DNA of 64,000 nt. Origin: an uncultured Desulfobacter sp. (GTDB taxonomy: Bacteria; Desulfobacterota; Desulfobacteria; Desulfobacterales; Desulfobacteraceae). Below are positions 47,049 through 56,289 of the stretch, piece by piece. Location of the stretch: the NCBI RefSeq assembly GCF_963664415.1, contig NZ_OY761445.1:3126501-3190500 (forward strand), read 5' to 3'. The translations under genes were made by a program, and so were the position numbers. Numbering within the stretch: the stretch's first letter is position 1; each line of letters begins with the position of its first letter. The notes beneath the pieces were generated by a model, which saw nothing but the letters and a program-made list of their open reading frames with translations, searched no databases and was not told the origin of the DNA.

Positions 47049-47144
47049 TTAAGAAAGTCTGGGTAAGTTACTCAGATCTTTCAAGCTTTGTTGTGGACCG
47101 AGGCCTGGGTGTAGATAGACCAAGAACGGCCCGTGGCCGTTATA
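47049..47144 (+). repeat. Intergenic hairpin repeat, copy E
   Basis: Stem I (CTGGGTAA-G-TTACTCAG) pairs with one G-U wobble where copy D has a T-A pair. Stem II (ACGGCC-CGT-GGCCGT) is perfect. Its final TTA is the stop codon of the short nfeD gene on the minus strand. It sits between nfeD and floA inside the operon. Confidence 0.8.
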
Positions 47145-47622
47145 TGTTGTCCTTGCGGCAGACGATCACTTGATTGCCTGTGACCTTGCAGACCTTTAGT
47201 GGAGCATCTGCCTCAATAAATTCTCCGTCCGTAACCACGTCCAGACGGACACCGTCAATCAGAGCGGTCCCGGACGGACGCAGGGTTGTGATACTGTGCC
47301 CTGTGCAGCCCAGGTAATTTTCAAGATCCGGAGACTGGGAAACCACCCCCTGGGATGCAGACAGATTTTTTTTAAGAGACAACGGAGAAACCGCCAAAAT
47401 TTTAAACCCCAGAATAAACACCACGGGAAGCAGAATCACATCCGCCCCCAGGACGGCATAAAACACTGAAATGGGAAAATCAGTGAACACAAGGAAAAGG
47501 GAGTAGCCGATAAATCCAAGTGCAGTAACAGATAAAAGCCCCATGGACGGCAAAAAGATTTCGGCAACAACGGTAAAAATTCCCAGGATCTGGAAAACCA
47601 GAGGTAGTATCCAGGTGCTCAT
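47140..47622 (-). CDS. Short NfeD-family membrane protein
   Basis: 160 residues with hydrophobic segments (ILGIFTVVAEIFLPSMGLLSVTA split; VFYAVLGADVILLPVVFIL), then a C-terminal OB-fold-like domain with GCTGHSITTLRPSGTALIDG and VVTDGEFIEADAPLKVCKVTG, as in NfeD proteins lacking the protease part. It overlaps the upstream long nfeD by four bases, indicating translational coupling. It likely interacts with FloA at the membrane. Confidence 0.88.
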   Translation of the reverse strand: MSTWILPLVFQILGIFTVVAEIFLPSMGLLSVTALGFIGYSLFLVFTDFPISVFYAVLGADVILLPVVFILGFKILAVSPLSLKKNLSASQGVVSQSPDLENYLGCTGHSITTLRPSGTALIDGVRLDVVTDGEFIEADAPLKVCKVTGNQVIVCRKDNI

Positions 47623-49148
47623 TTTTCTCTCTTTTCCATAATTGTTTCAACGATTACATGGCCTGCGGTGACCCGGGCCACCCGGACGGATGTGCCGGGA
47701 TCAATAAAATCACCCTGGGTAACGGCATCAATTTTCCTGTCCTTTATGCTAACCTTGCCCGAAGGCCGCAACGTCGTCAAAGCAACGCCCTCATCACCGG
47801 CACATATCCCTAAGGCCTCAATGGATTCAGCACGGGAATCCTGCAGTGTCGCTTCCAGATACGGCCCCTTGATCACCTTCGACAGTCTGGGCAAAGCAAA
47901 ACGCACCGCAGACATTGACACCAGCAGGGCCCCAAGGGCACTGCCCAAGACCAATCCCAAATTTTTGATCATGAGTTCTCCCTGCCAGGGCAGGCTTGGG
48001 TCGGGAAGCACAAAATTCTGAAAAGAGAGCACAAGGCCTGCGGCAAGAACAATGATGGCGGTGACCCCGGCGATGCCGAATCCCGGCAGGACAAACATCT
48101 CCATGCCCAGCAGCAGAAAACCGATGACGAAAACCAAAATTTCCGTATAATCAGCAAGCCCCACCAGGTATTGATTGAAAAAAACCAATCCCAGACAAAT
48201 AATGCCTATAATGCCGGGAATTCCGAATCCCGGGGCCTTGACTTCCGTATACACAGCACCAATGCCTATGATCATGAGAATCGGTAAAAGCGGCTGAATC
48301 CACCGGACAAAGGTTTCCGACCAGTTTTCCGACACCTCGATTTTTTCGGCCGCCCCGTACCCTAAAACCTCAAGGGCCTGGTCAAGACTTTCAACACTCT
48401 GACGGGAAAACCCAAGCTCGACAGCTTCTTTATCATCCATGGTCAACAGCTCGCCTTCACTGACAATGGTGGTCTTACGGGTAATTTTTTTCTTTTCTTT
48501 TTCGGAAAGCTCCTGCCATGTGGTTTTATCCATGTATTCCGAATGCTCTCCCCGGGTAATTTTATATACCTCCATGGATTTGGAGACCATGGATTCGGCC
48601 AGCACTTCGGAATAGTTGTTTCGTTTGGCCAGCGTGCGGAACTGTGCCCGAAGTACGGTCTGATGCTTTTCCCCGACCTCCTGGATACCTTCACTGGTCT
48701 GAATAATAGGCGCACAGTCACCGATCAGGGTATTTTCCTTCATGACCAGGGTGCCGGCGGAAAGCGCAATCAGGGCACCTGCGGAAATAGCGCGTTTCTC
48801 CACATAGGCAATGGTTCTTTCCTTGGGTACGGAGCAGATGGTTTCCACAATGTCAAAGGCGGCATCCACCCGCCCCCCAAAGGTATCCATGGCAAATACC
48901 AAAACGGCGTTGTCATCCTTTTCAAAGGAGGATACCACTCGTTTGAGGTATGCAGCCATGCCCGGCTCAACGGTTCCGGAAACGGGAATAATATGCACCA
49001 CCGGCTCGACAGCCTGAACTGCACTATAAAGGATTAATACAAAAAATAGAACTGTGGCCCATATCTGGGGGGATTTTTGTTCCGGTAACATGGCAGATCT
49101 CATTTTGAAAGGCATCATATCTAATCTTTTTGGAACACTATAAATCAA
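47619..49148 (-). CDS. Long NfeD-family membrane serine protease (ClpP-class)
   Basis: 509 residues. An N-terminal hydrophobic helix is followed by a ClpP-like serine protease domain (about 50-240): DTFGGRVDAAFDIVETI, with the nucleophile Ser in EKRAISAGALIALSAG and a Lys further on in place of the usual triad. Four to five membrane helices come next (about 280-420), then an OB-like NfeD domain (EGVALTTLRPSGKVSIKDRK). Such proteases cleave membrane partners such as stomatin or flotillin-like proteins. First gene of the nfeD-nfeD-floA run. Confidence 0.9.
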   Translation of the reverse strand: MIYSVPKRLDMMPFKMRSAMLPEQKSPQIWATVLFFVLILYSAVQAVEPVVHIIPVSGTVEPGMAAYLKRVVSSFEKDDNAVLVFAMDTFGGRVDAAFDIVETICSVPKERTIAYVEKRAISAGALIALSAGTLVMKENTLIGDCAPIIQTSEGIQEVGEKHQTVLRAQFRTLAKRNNYSEVLAESMVSKSMEVYKITRGEHSEYMDKTTWQELSEKEKKKITRKTTIVSEGELLTMDDKEAVELGFSRQSVESLDQALEVLGYGAAEKIEVSENWSETFVRWIQPLLPILMIIGIGAVYTEVKAPGFGIPGIIGIICLGLVFFNQYLVGLADYTEILVFVIGFLLLGMEMFVLPGFGIAGVTAIIVLAAGLVLSFQNFVLPDPSLPWQGELMIKNLGLVLGSALGALLVSMSAVRFALPRLSKVIKGPYLEATLQDSRAESIEALGICAGDEGVALTTLRPSGKVSIKDRKIDAVTQGDFIDPGTSVRVARVTAGHVIVETIMEKREK

Positions 49149-49199
49149 CTCACTATATCATGATTTAAAGCAATTATATCCATAATTATTAATTTTTTG

Positions 49200-49232
49200 T
49201 AAGAAAACCCTGCAGCCTGCACAGATCTTTCG
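49200..49232 (+). repeat. Partial hairpin repeat, copy F
   Basis: AAGAAAACCCTGCAGCCTGC then ACAGATCTTTCG matches the 5' part (AAGAAAGTCTGGGTAA...CAGATCTTTC) of copy E; the rest is missing. It breaks off exactly where the decayed RHS gene begins, marking a deletion junction. Confidence 0.45.
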
Positions 49233-50145
49233 CTGTAGATTCAGTATACATTGACAACGGTATCGGCCCGGTGGATCTTGCCGGCTCACAAACCGTCACA
49301 CCTGAAATCACCACCACCTATACCATCAGTGGCACCGGTTCAGCCGGCACCGCAAGCACATCGGTAACGGTTTATGTCAACGGCAGTACCGAAAACCCCT
49401 CTGAAGGCAGCTTCGCAGCCCAGTATAACGATATTATTCCCCCGGATGCCACAATCGAAGCCTATGATGAAAATCGGTTTTCGATTATCACCGGAAATGT
49501 TGAAGACATCTCCGGGAATCCCATTAGTGGGGTGTAGCCGTCACAGTTCACGACCATCCGGATTACGGGACAGCCTTCACCGATGATAACGGCAGATTTA
49601 CCATCCCGGTGGAAGGCGGCAGCTACCTGACGGTAATCTTCACCAAAGCCGGCTATATCACAGCCCACCGCCGGGTCAATGTTGGATGGAACACCCATGC
49701 CGTCACGAACACCGTCCAAATGCCGGCTGTGGATACCGCCGAAACCGACATCGTTTTTGATGGTAATGGGAATACCATCATGACCCATACAGCCACTGAA
49801 GTTTCAGATGAATTCGGCAGCCGCACCGCCACCATGGTCTTTACCGGAGACAACCAGGCCTATCTCCAGGATGAAGAGGGCAACGATGTCCAGGAACTTG
49901 CCGCCATTACCGTGCGGGCAACAGAGTTTGCCACACAAAAATCCATGCCTTCCGAACTGCCGGCCAACTCCGCCTTCACTTATTGCACGGAGCTTCAGGC
50001 AGACGGTGCCAAGCGGGTACGTTTTAAAAATCCCGTAACAGTCTGGGTGGACAATTTTTTGGGCTTTGAGGTGGGCTCTGCCGTTCCCGTGGGCTACTAT
50101 GACCGCGACAAAGCACAGTGGATCCCTCGGACAATGGAACCGTAG
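49221..50145 (+). pseudogene. RHS gene N-terminal part, two frames
   Basis: Frame one to 49537 codes an Ig-like domain (VYIDNGIGPVDLAG, TYTISGTGSAGTASTSVTVY) and stops at ISGV. A one-base shift near 49535 restores AVTVHDHPDYGTAFTDDNGR, a carboxypeptidase-regulatory-like beta domain (GRFTIPVEGGSYLTVIFTKA). Reading continues to DKAQWIP, where a second shift near 50130 leads into the next piece (SDNGTVVRLLD). No start codon or signal peptide remains. Confidence 0.75.
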
Positions 50146-52595
50146 TCCGGCTGCTGGACACAGACAATGACGGTATGATTGATGCCCTTGACGCCACCGG
50201 AGACGGGTCGGCGGATGACCTCAACAGCAACGGCAGTTATGACGACGAAGTGGCCGGCCTCATCGATACCGACCGTTATCAGCCGGGCAGCACCTTCTGG
50301 AAATTTAAGGTTAGCCACTTTACCCCCTGGGACTGCAACTGGCCCTATGGCCCGCCGGAGGATGCCGTTGCACCCAACGGCGCCGCCCCCACCACGGCTG
50401 AAGATTGCGAAGATGACAAGTGTACCCAGTCGAACTCCTATGTGAGCAACAAAAAACGGATATTTCATGAAGATATACCCATTCCGGGAACAGGCCTGAC
50501 ACTGCACTACACCTCCGGCAGGGTGGAAGGATTTAACGGCCACACGGTTATTGTTCCGGCAAGCGGCGATACAGTCCCAACCTCCCTTGAGTCCATCATC
50601 GTGAAACTGACAATTGCGGGCAGAACCTTTGAAGAAACGCTTCCGGCCGAAGCCAACCGAAGCGTCGGATTTACCTGGGACGGCCTGGACCATCTGGGGA
50701 ACCGAATGGAAGGGGAGACGACCGGCACAGTTCGCATCGGCTTTGTTTACGGAGGGGTTTATTACAGTTCCAACAGTAATTTCGGCCAGGCTTTTGCCCA
50801 GGCAGGGGATGAGGTCACCGGCATTAGAGCCCGCCAAGAAGTCACCTCATGGAAAAAATATCAAGTAACCTTTAAAAGCGCATTGAATACGGGTTTCGGT
50901 AATGGCTGGAGTTTGTCAAACCATCACCGGTTGATTCAGGAGGATGTACTTTTTAAAGGGAACGGTGCAACCGAGTCCGTTACGGCCCGCCGGCTTGATA
51001 TGATAACTACCGTTGCGGGTACAGGCAATTTCGGTTATTCGGGCGATAATGGACCGGCAACAGAGGCTGAATTGAAATCTCCTACTGGTGTAGCTTTTGA
51101 TGCCTCTGGCAATATGTATATTTCCGACCGAGCGAACAATGTAATCCGTAAAGTAGACACCAGCGGGATTATCACCACAGTGGCTGGTGCAGGCACCAGC
51201 GGTTATTCGGGTGATAACGGGCCTGCAATAGAGGCCGAGTTGTGTGGCCCAACTAATCTTGCCTTCGATGCCTCTGGAAATATGTATATTTCCAGTACAA
51301 ACCATGTAGTGCGTAAAATTGCGCCGCCCCTTCTGGCAAAAGCATCCGAGTTTAGCCATGGAGATTATTATGTCAATGAAACAGATCATACCGCCCATAC
51401 ATTCTCCTCATCCGGCTATCATTTGAGTACTATTAATCTGCACACAGGCAAAGCCCTCACAACCTTTACCTATGATGATGACAACCTTCTGATCTCCATC
51501 GTGGACCGGTTCGACAACACCATCACCATTGACCGGGATAGCGCCGGCAATCCCACGGCGATCAACGCCCCGTTCGGCCAGAGGACCGAATTGAGCGTTG
51601 ACATCGACGGCAATCTGACCGAGATCCAGTTCGAAGACGGCAGCAGTTATGGTTTCGGTTATACCAGCGATGGTCTGATGACCACCATGACCGATCCAAG
51701 GGATCTCACCTCCATCCACATATTTGATGAAAACGGCAGGGTGATCCGCACCACAGACCAGGAAAACGGCACCTGGACATTTGAAAGAGAGACCTATGAC
51801 GACGGGTCTGCACTGTCCACTGTGACCAGCGGTGAAAACAACGCCACCACACATCTGGACAGCGATGTATCAGACGGTTCCTACCGCTCCGTGACCACCT
51901 ATCCCGGCGGCGACACCCGGACTTACGTCCTGGGAAACCAGAATCTTGATGAATCCGTGGAATCCTGCGGCATGACAACCCAGACCCGTTACACCATCGA
52001 CGCCAAATCCCAACGAAAGATACCGGCAACTGTATCAACCTCCACACCGGCAGGTTTGATGAGCGAGATGACCCTTGAAAAAACCTATGAAGAAGATGAT
52101 GACGGTTTTACGGAAACCGCCACCACAACCATTGACCGGAACGGCGCCGCAACGACGGTTAAAACCGACTACCTTACCGGCACCACCACGGCAGTCAGCC
52201 CTGAAAGCAGAACGGTCACCAGCCTATTCGACCTTGATACACTGCTGACAACCCAAACCCAGGTCACCGGCCTGAACGCCATTGAATATTTTTATGACGA
52301 TTATGGCCGGCCGGCGTCTGTCACCTCGGGAAGCCGCACATCCACCTATACTTACAACTCCCGCGGGAATCTGAACACCGTTGTCGATCCCCTTGGCCTC
52401 ACCACCTCCTACAGCTACGATCTGCTTGACCGGGTGACCCGTATTGAAAACCCGGATTATACCGTTACCGAATTTCAATACGATGAAAAAGGCAACATGA
52501 CAATGCTGACCACACCGGTCCCGGCTGATCACACTTTTGAATACAACGGTGTAAACAAGGTCTCAAGCTTTATTACACCCCAGAACAGCGTTACC
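50118..52595 (+). pseudogene. RHS gene exon 1: NHL and YD repeats
   Basis: Continuous coding up to the intron's GTGCG boundary at 52596. A Ca2+-like acidic motif (LLDTDNDGMIDALDATGDG) is followed by a transition domain and two NHL repeats (TTVAGTGNFGYSGDNGPA; TTVAGAGTSGYSGDNGPA, each with ASGNMYIS). YD repeats then run to the end (FTYDDDNLLISIVDRFDN, YDDYGRPASVTSGS, YSYDLLDRVTRIEN). The frame ends on a complete codon (NSVT) and would read ADHTFEYN...NSVT-TYTYDTKRK after splicing. Reading on past the boundary into the intron gives a stop at 52616. Confidence 0.85.
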
Positions 52596-53232
52596 GTGCG
52601 ACACGATGTTGCATGATTGTATGTATAGGAGGTAAATGTAAGACACTGAATATACTCGGTGTATCTCCACCGATTCCCTATGTGAGCGTGCTACCGTTGC
52701 GCTGTTGACGGGGTGCGAAGCCTCACCAACAATGTACCGAATCGGGTTTGAATGGTGACAGGAGAACCCCTCCGGAAATCCCATCCGGTTAAGGGCTAGG
52801 GTCGGACAATATGGCAAGATTAATCGAAGAGCTTTAAGCGCCGTCAGTGAGCGCCTAACCTACTGGGATTAACAGGTTATATGTATACTTCCCTGCGTTT
52901 GTATACATGAACAGGATGCAAGTCTGCTAACTGCTTGCACGGGATCGTAGTTTCATCGGCGTAAAGGCCTGCCTAAGTTGTCCATAAAGAGCAATCATGT
53001 AGAACGTGGAAACGTTGTCACTCCCCATGTGCAATGCATGGAAAGCTAACCGCAAGGCAAGCCTGTGGAGGGGCAGCAGTAAGAATTCGGAAAAAGCAAA
53101 TGCCGTTTTGTAATGAAACGGATAGAGCATGAAACATGGCTCACGTAAAACCCAAAACCTTCGGTTTTGGAGACATGCGTGCAGACGTCCGATTGGTGTT
53201 GACTTGCGAGAGAGTTTGGAGAACCGCTTAAG

Positions 53233-54726
53233 ATGGGAAAGCAAATGACGGCCTCGGCTGGTGCACCTGTCGACTCTGCTAAGAAATGGGCATCCATTGA
53301 TTGGAAAAAAGCCCGAGCCGAAGTTAGAAGGCTGCAAATGCGTATCGCAAAGGCTGTAAAGGAAAAAAGATGGGGCAAGGTCAAAGCCCTGCAATACTTA
53401 CTTACTCATTCGTTCTACGCCAAGGCCTTGGCTGTCAAACGAGTGACCTCAAATAAAGGGAAAAAAACTCCAGGCGTAGATGGCACCTTATGGAAAGGAG
53501 CCAGAGCCAAATGGGAGGCTGTTTTCAGCCTGCAAAGACGAGGTTATAGACCGCAACCACTAAGGCGAATTTACATCCCCAAAAAGAATGGTAAAAAACG
53601 TCCGTTAAGTATTCCTACAATACTCTGCAGAGCTATGCAGGCGCTGTTTAAATTAGCTTTAGCCCCAGTAGCGGAAACCATAGGAGACCGTAATTCTTAC
53701 GGCTTCCGTGAAGGCCGCAGCTGTGCAGATGCAATTGCAGCAGCGTTCAATGCACTCTCCAAGCCTAATTCGGCTACATGGATATTGGAAGCGGATATCA
53801 AAGGGTGTTATGACAACATCAGCCAGGAATGGATGTTGGAAAATATCCCTATGGATAAAGTCATTCTTAAAAAGTGGTTGACGGCAGGGTATGTGGAAGA
53901 CGGCAAGCTATACCCCTCGCGCAAAGGAACCCCACAGGGCGGGATTATCAGTCCCACCTTGTCGAATTTAACCCTCGACGGGCTGGAAAAAGCCGTGCAT
54001 GATGCAGTTCCCCGTCGATGTAGAGTTAATTTCGTTCGATATGCAGATGATTTTATCGTCACAGGCAAGTCCAAACGCCTGCTTGAAGATCAGGTCAAAC
54101 CAGCAGTCGAAGCGTTTCTAACTGAACGTGGTCTGTCATTATCTGAAGAAAAGACCATGATCACGCATATAACAGATGGATTTACGTTCCTTGGCCAAAC
54201 TTTTCGAAAAACCGGAAATGTGCTGCACATCACCCCGGCAAAGAAGGGAGTTCTCGCCCTTAAAGAAAAGCTCAGTGAACTGATCCATAAACATGTCGGC
54301 GGTCCATTGGAACCATTGGTCAAAAAGTTAAACCAAACCCTCCGGGGTTGGGGAAACTATCACCGGCACGTAGTCTCATCGGAAACATTTTCTCTTATTG
54401 ATACGTTTGTTTACGAACAGCTATGGAGAATGATTAAAAAGCGTCACCGGAAGAAATCCTCAAAATGGTTGAAAAACCGTTACTGGACTGACGGAAAACG
54501 CAAGTGGATATTCACTGTCAAGAGCCGAAATAAGAAAGGGCCTTGCAGTTATCACGTCATTCACCTAAGCTCATTAGGAATAAAACGATATATCAAAATC
54601 AAAGCAGATGCAAATCCATATGATCCCGAATACAGTTATTATTTCTGGCGTAGACGGAATCAAAAGGATTCACGGTTACTCCCGTCGTTATCGGCCAGGG
54701 AGCACCGCCAAAAGCAAGCTGCATGA
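53233..54726 (+). CDS. ltrA: Group II intron reverse transcriptase/maturase
   Basis: 497 residues. An N-terminal RVT-N domain (DWKKARAEVRRLQMRIAKA) is followed by reverse-transcriptase blocks: RPLSIPTILCRAMQ, SYGFREGRSCADAI, ILEADIKGCYDNI, GTPQGGIISPTLSN, and the catalytic FVRYADDFIVTG. A maturase X domain follows (FTFLGQTFRKTG, LRGWGNYHRHVVSSETF). The chloroplast-like class usually ends in an HNH zinc motif (CPxC pairs); here the C-terminus stops after NPYDPEYSYYFWRRR with no such cysteines, so no endonuclease is present. It helps the intron fold, splice and retrohome. Confidence 0.93.
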   Translation: MGKQMTASAGAPVDSAKKWASIDWKKARAEVRRLQMRIAKAVKEKRWGKVKALQYLLTHSFYAKALAVKRVTSNKGKKTPGVDGTLWKGARAKWEAVFSLQRRGYRPQPLRRIYIPKKNGKKRPLSIPTILCRAMQALFKLALAPVAETIGDRNSYGFREGRSCADAIAAAFNALSKPNSATWILEADIKGCYDNISQEWMLENIPMDKVILKKWLTAGYVEDGKLYPSRKGTPQGGIISPTLSNLTLDGLEKAVHDAVPRRCRVNFVRYADDFIVTGKSKRLLEDQVKPAVEAFLTERGLSLSEEKTMITHITDGFTFLGQTFRKTGNVLHITPAKKGVLALKEKLSELIHKHVGGPLEPLVKKLNQTLRGWGNYHRHVVSSETFSLIDTFVYEQLWRMIKKRHRKKSSKWLKNRYWTDGKRKWIFTVKSRNKKGPCSYHVIHLSSLGIKRYIKIKADANPYDPEYSYYFWRRRNQKDSRLLPSLSAREHRQKQAA

Positions 54727-54772
54727 GGTAAACAGCCGGGGCGTCCCACAAGGTCGTCCTTTATAAACGCTT

Positions 54773-54806
54773 GAGCCGTATGACGGGAAACTGTCACGTA
54801 CGGTTC
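54773..54806 (+). ncRNA. Group II intron domain V
   Basis: The catalytic hairpin starts GAGCCGTATGACGGGAAACT and closes CACGTACGGTTC. It has the AGC triad at its base, a GAAA tetraloop and the usual two-nucleotide bulge. It is the most conserved part of the ribozyme. Confidence 0.9.
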
Positions 54807-54847
54807 TTAGGGGGGAAAGGGGTTGCAAGGCCCCTGACCTACCCGAT

Positions 54848-56289
54848 ACTTACACCTACGATACGAAGCGCAAACTCACCAATATCGGCCTGCCCTCCGG
54901 TAAAACCATTACCAACATCTATCTCCACGGCAGACTCAGCCGGACCGTTACCGATGAATGGACCACAGACTATGCCTACGGCTGCATGGACCTGGTCTCC
55001 TCAATCACCCGGGGCAGTGAAGCGCTTTTCTACAGCTACGACGGCACCCTGCTTACATCCGTCAGCCAGTCAGGCTCTCTGAATCAGGACATCGAACTCG
55101 AATACAACAACGATTTCAGGCCCACTGCCATGACCTATGCCGGCGGCACAGAAAACCTGGACTATGACGCCGATGGCCTGCTGACATCATCCGGCAGATT
55201 CTCCATAAGCCGCAATATCGGCAACGGCCTGCCGGAATCGGTGTCTGACGGCACATTTTCTTTAACACGGTCTTTTAACGGTTACGGAGAAACCAGCGGC
55301 TATAACTTCTCAATTTCAGGCAATAATGCCTTCAGCCTTGCACTGACACGAAACGATGGCAGCCGGATCACCCATAAAACAGAAAGCATTGAAGGGATAA
55401 GCTCCGGCACGGCCTATACCTATGACGACAGAGGACAATTGCTCACCGTGACCACCGACGGCACCCTTGTTGAAGAATACCGGTACGACAATAACGGCAA
55501 CCGCACCTATGAGATGAACAGGCTGCGGGATATATCAGGAAAAACTTTCAGCTATTCTAATGAAGACCATATAATTACCGCAGGAACGGCTCAATACACC
55601 TTTGACCTTGATGACCGCCTCAGCAGCAGGACAGATGGATCAGAAACCACTGAATATGCCTATTCCTCCACAGGGGAGTTGATGCAAGTGACGATGCCCG
55701 ATGGAACAGTCATCACCTACACCAACGATCCTTTAGGCAGACGCATCGCCAGAGCCGTTAACGGCAGCGTTAAGGAAAGATACCTCTGGTTCGGCCTGAC
55801 CACTCTTCTGGCCGTCTATGACGGCAGCGGCACCCTGTATCAACGCTTCATATACGCGGATGACCGCATGCCCTATGCCATGAAGATGAACGGCAGCACT
55901 TATTATCTCATCTACGACCAGGTCGGCTCCCTCAGACTGATCACCGACAGCGCGGGCAACACTGTCAAGCGCATTGACTACGATACCTTTGGTAATGTAA
56001 TAAGTGACAGTGACGACTCATTGACAATCCCATTCGGTTTTGCCGGCGGCCTCCATGACCGCGACACCACCCTGGTCCGCTTCGGGCACCGCGATTACAT
56101 GCCCGAAATCGGAAAATGGACCGCAAAAGACCCCATCCTGTTTGCCGGTGGGGATACGAACCTTTATGGGTATGTCGTAAACAATCCTATTAATATGATT
56201 GATCCGGAGGGATTGATTGGAAAATTTTTATTTGGCCAATTCGTTAATAGATCCGTTCGGTCTATTTCTAATGCTTATCTTGATATTAC
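54848..56289 (+). pseudogene. RHS gene exon 2: YD repeats and RHS core
   Basis: It begins TYTYDTKRKLTNIGLPSG directly after the intron. More YD repeats follow (YDDRGQLLTVTTDGTLVEEY, YAYSSTGELMQVTMPDGT), then the RHS-associated core: LWFGLTTLLAVYDGSG, YLIYDQVGSLRLITDSAG, IDYDTFGNVI, and the DPxGL-type boundary YVVNNPINMIDPEGL. Twenty-odd tip residues follow (IGKFLFGQFVNRSVRSISNA) before the outer insertion sequence at 56290. An in-frame ATG at 54986 would give a shorter product only. Confidence 0.85.

Larger units (their letters stand above)
52596..54847 (+). mobile_element. Group II intron with reverse transcriptase
   Basis: The 5' end is GTGCGAC at 52596, matching the GUGYG start. Domain V (54773-54806) is a textbook hairpin beginning GAGCCGTATGACGGGAAACT. 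The 3' end is ACCTACCCGAT at 54847. Removing this 2252-bp segment joins ACC to ACT in frame and rebuilds the YD-repeat protein. The ORF lies in domain IV. Splice edges are inferred from consensus and from frame restoration. Confidence 0.92.

Noticed and set aside
48543..49037. 164-residue plus-strand frame
   Set aside because: Antisense shadow of the long nfeD protease gene.
50097..50837. 246-residue minus-strand frame
   Set aside because: Antisense to RHS coding sequence; His/Gly-rich shadow composition with no domain.
50118..56289. Repeated short motifs considered as CRISPR or tandem repeats
   Set aside because: They are protein-coding YD and NHL repeats with diverged DNA, not equal-length repeats with spacers. 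No CRISPR-like array was seen anywhere in the window.
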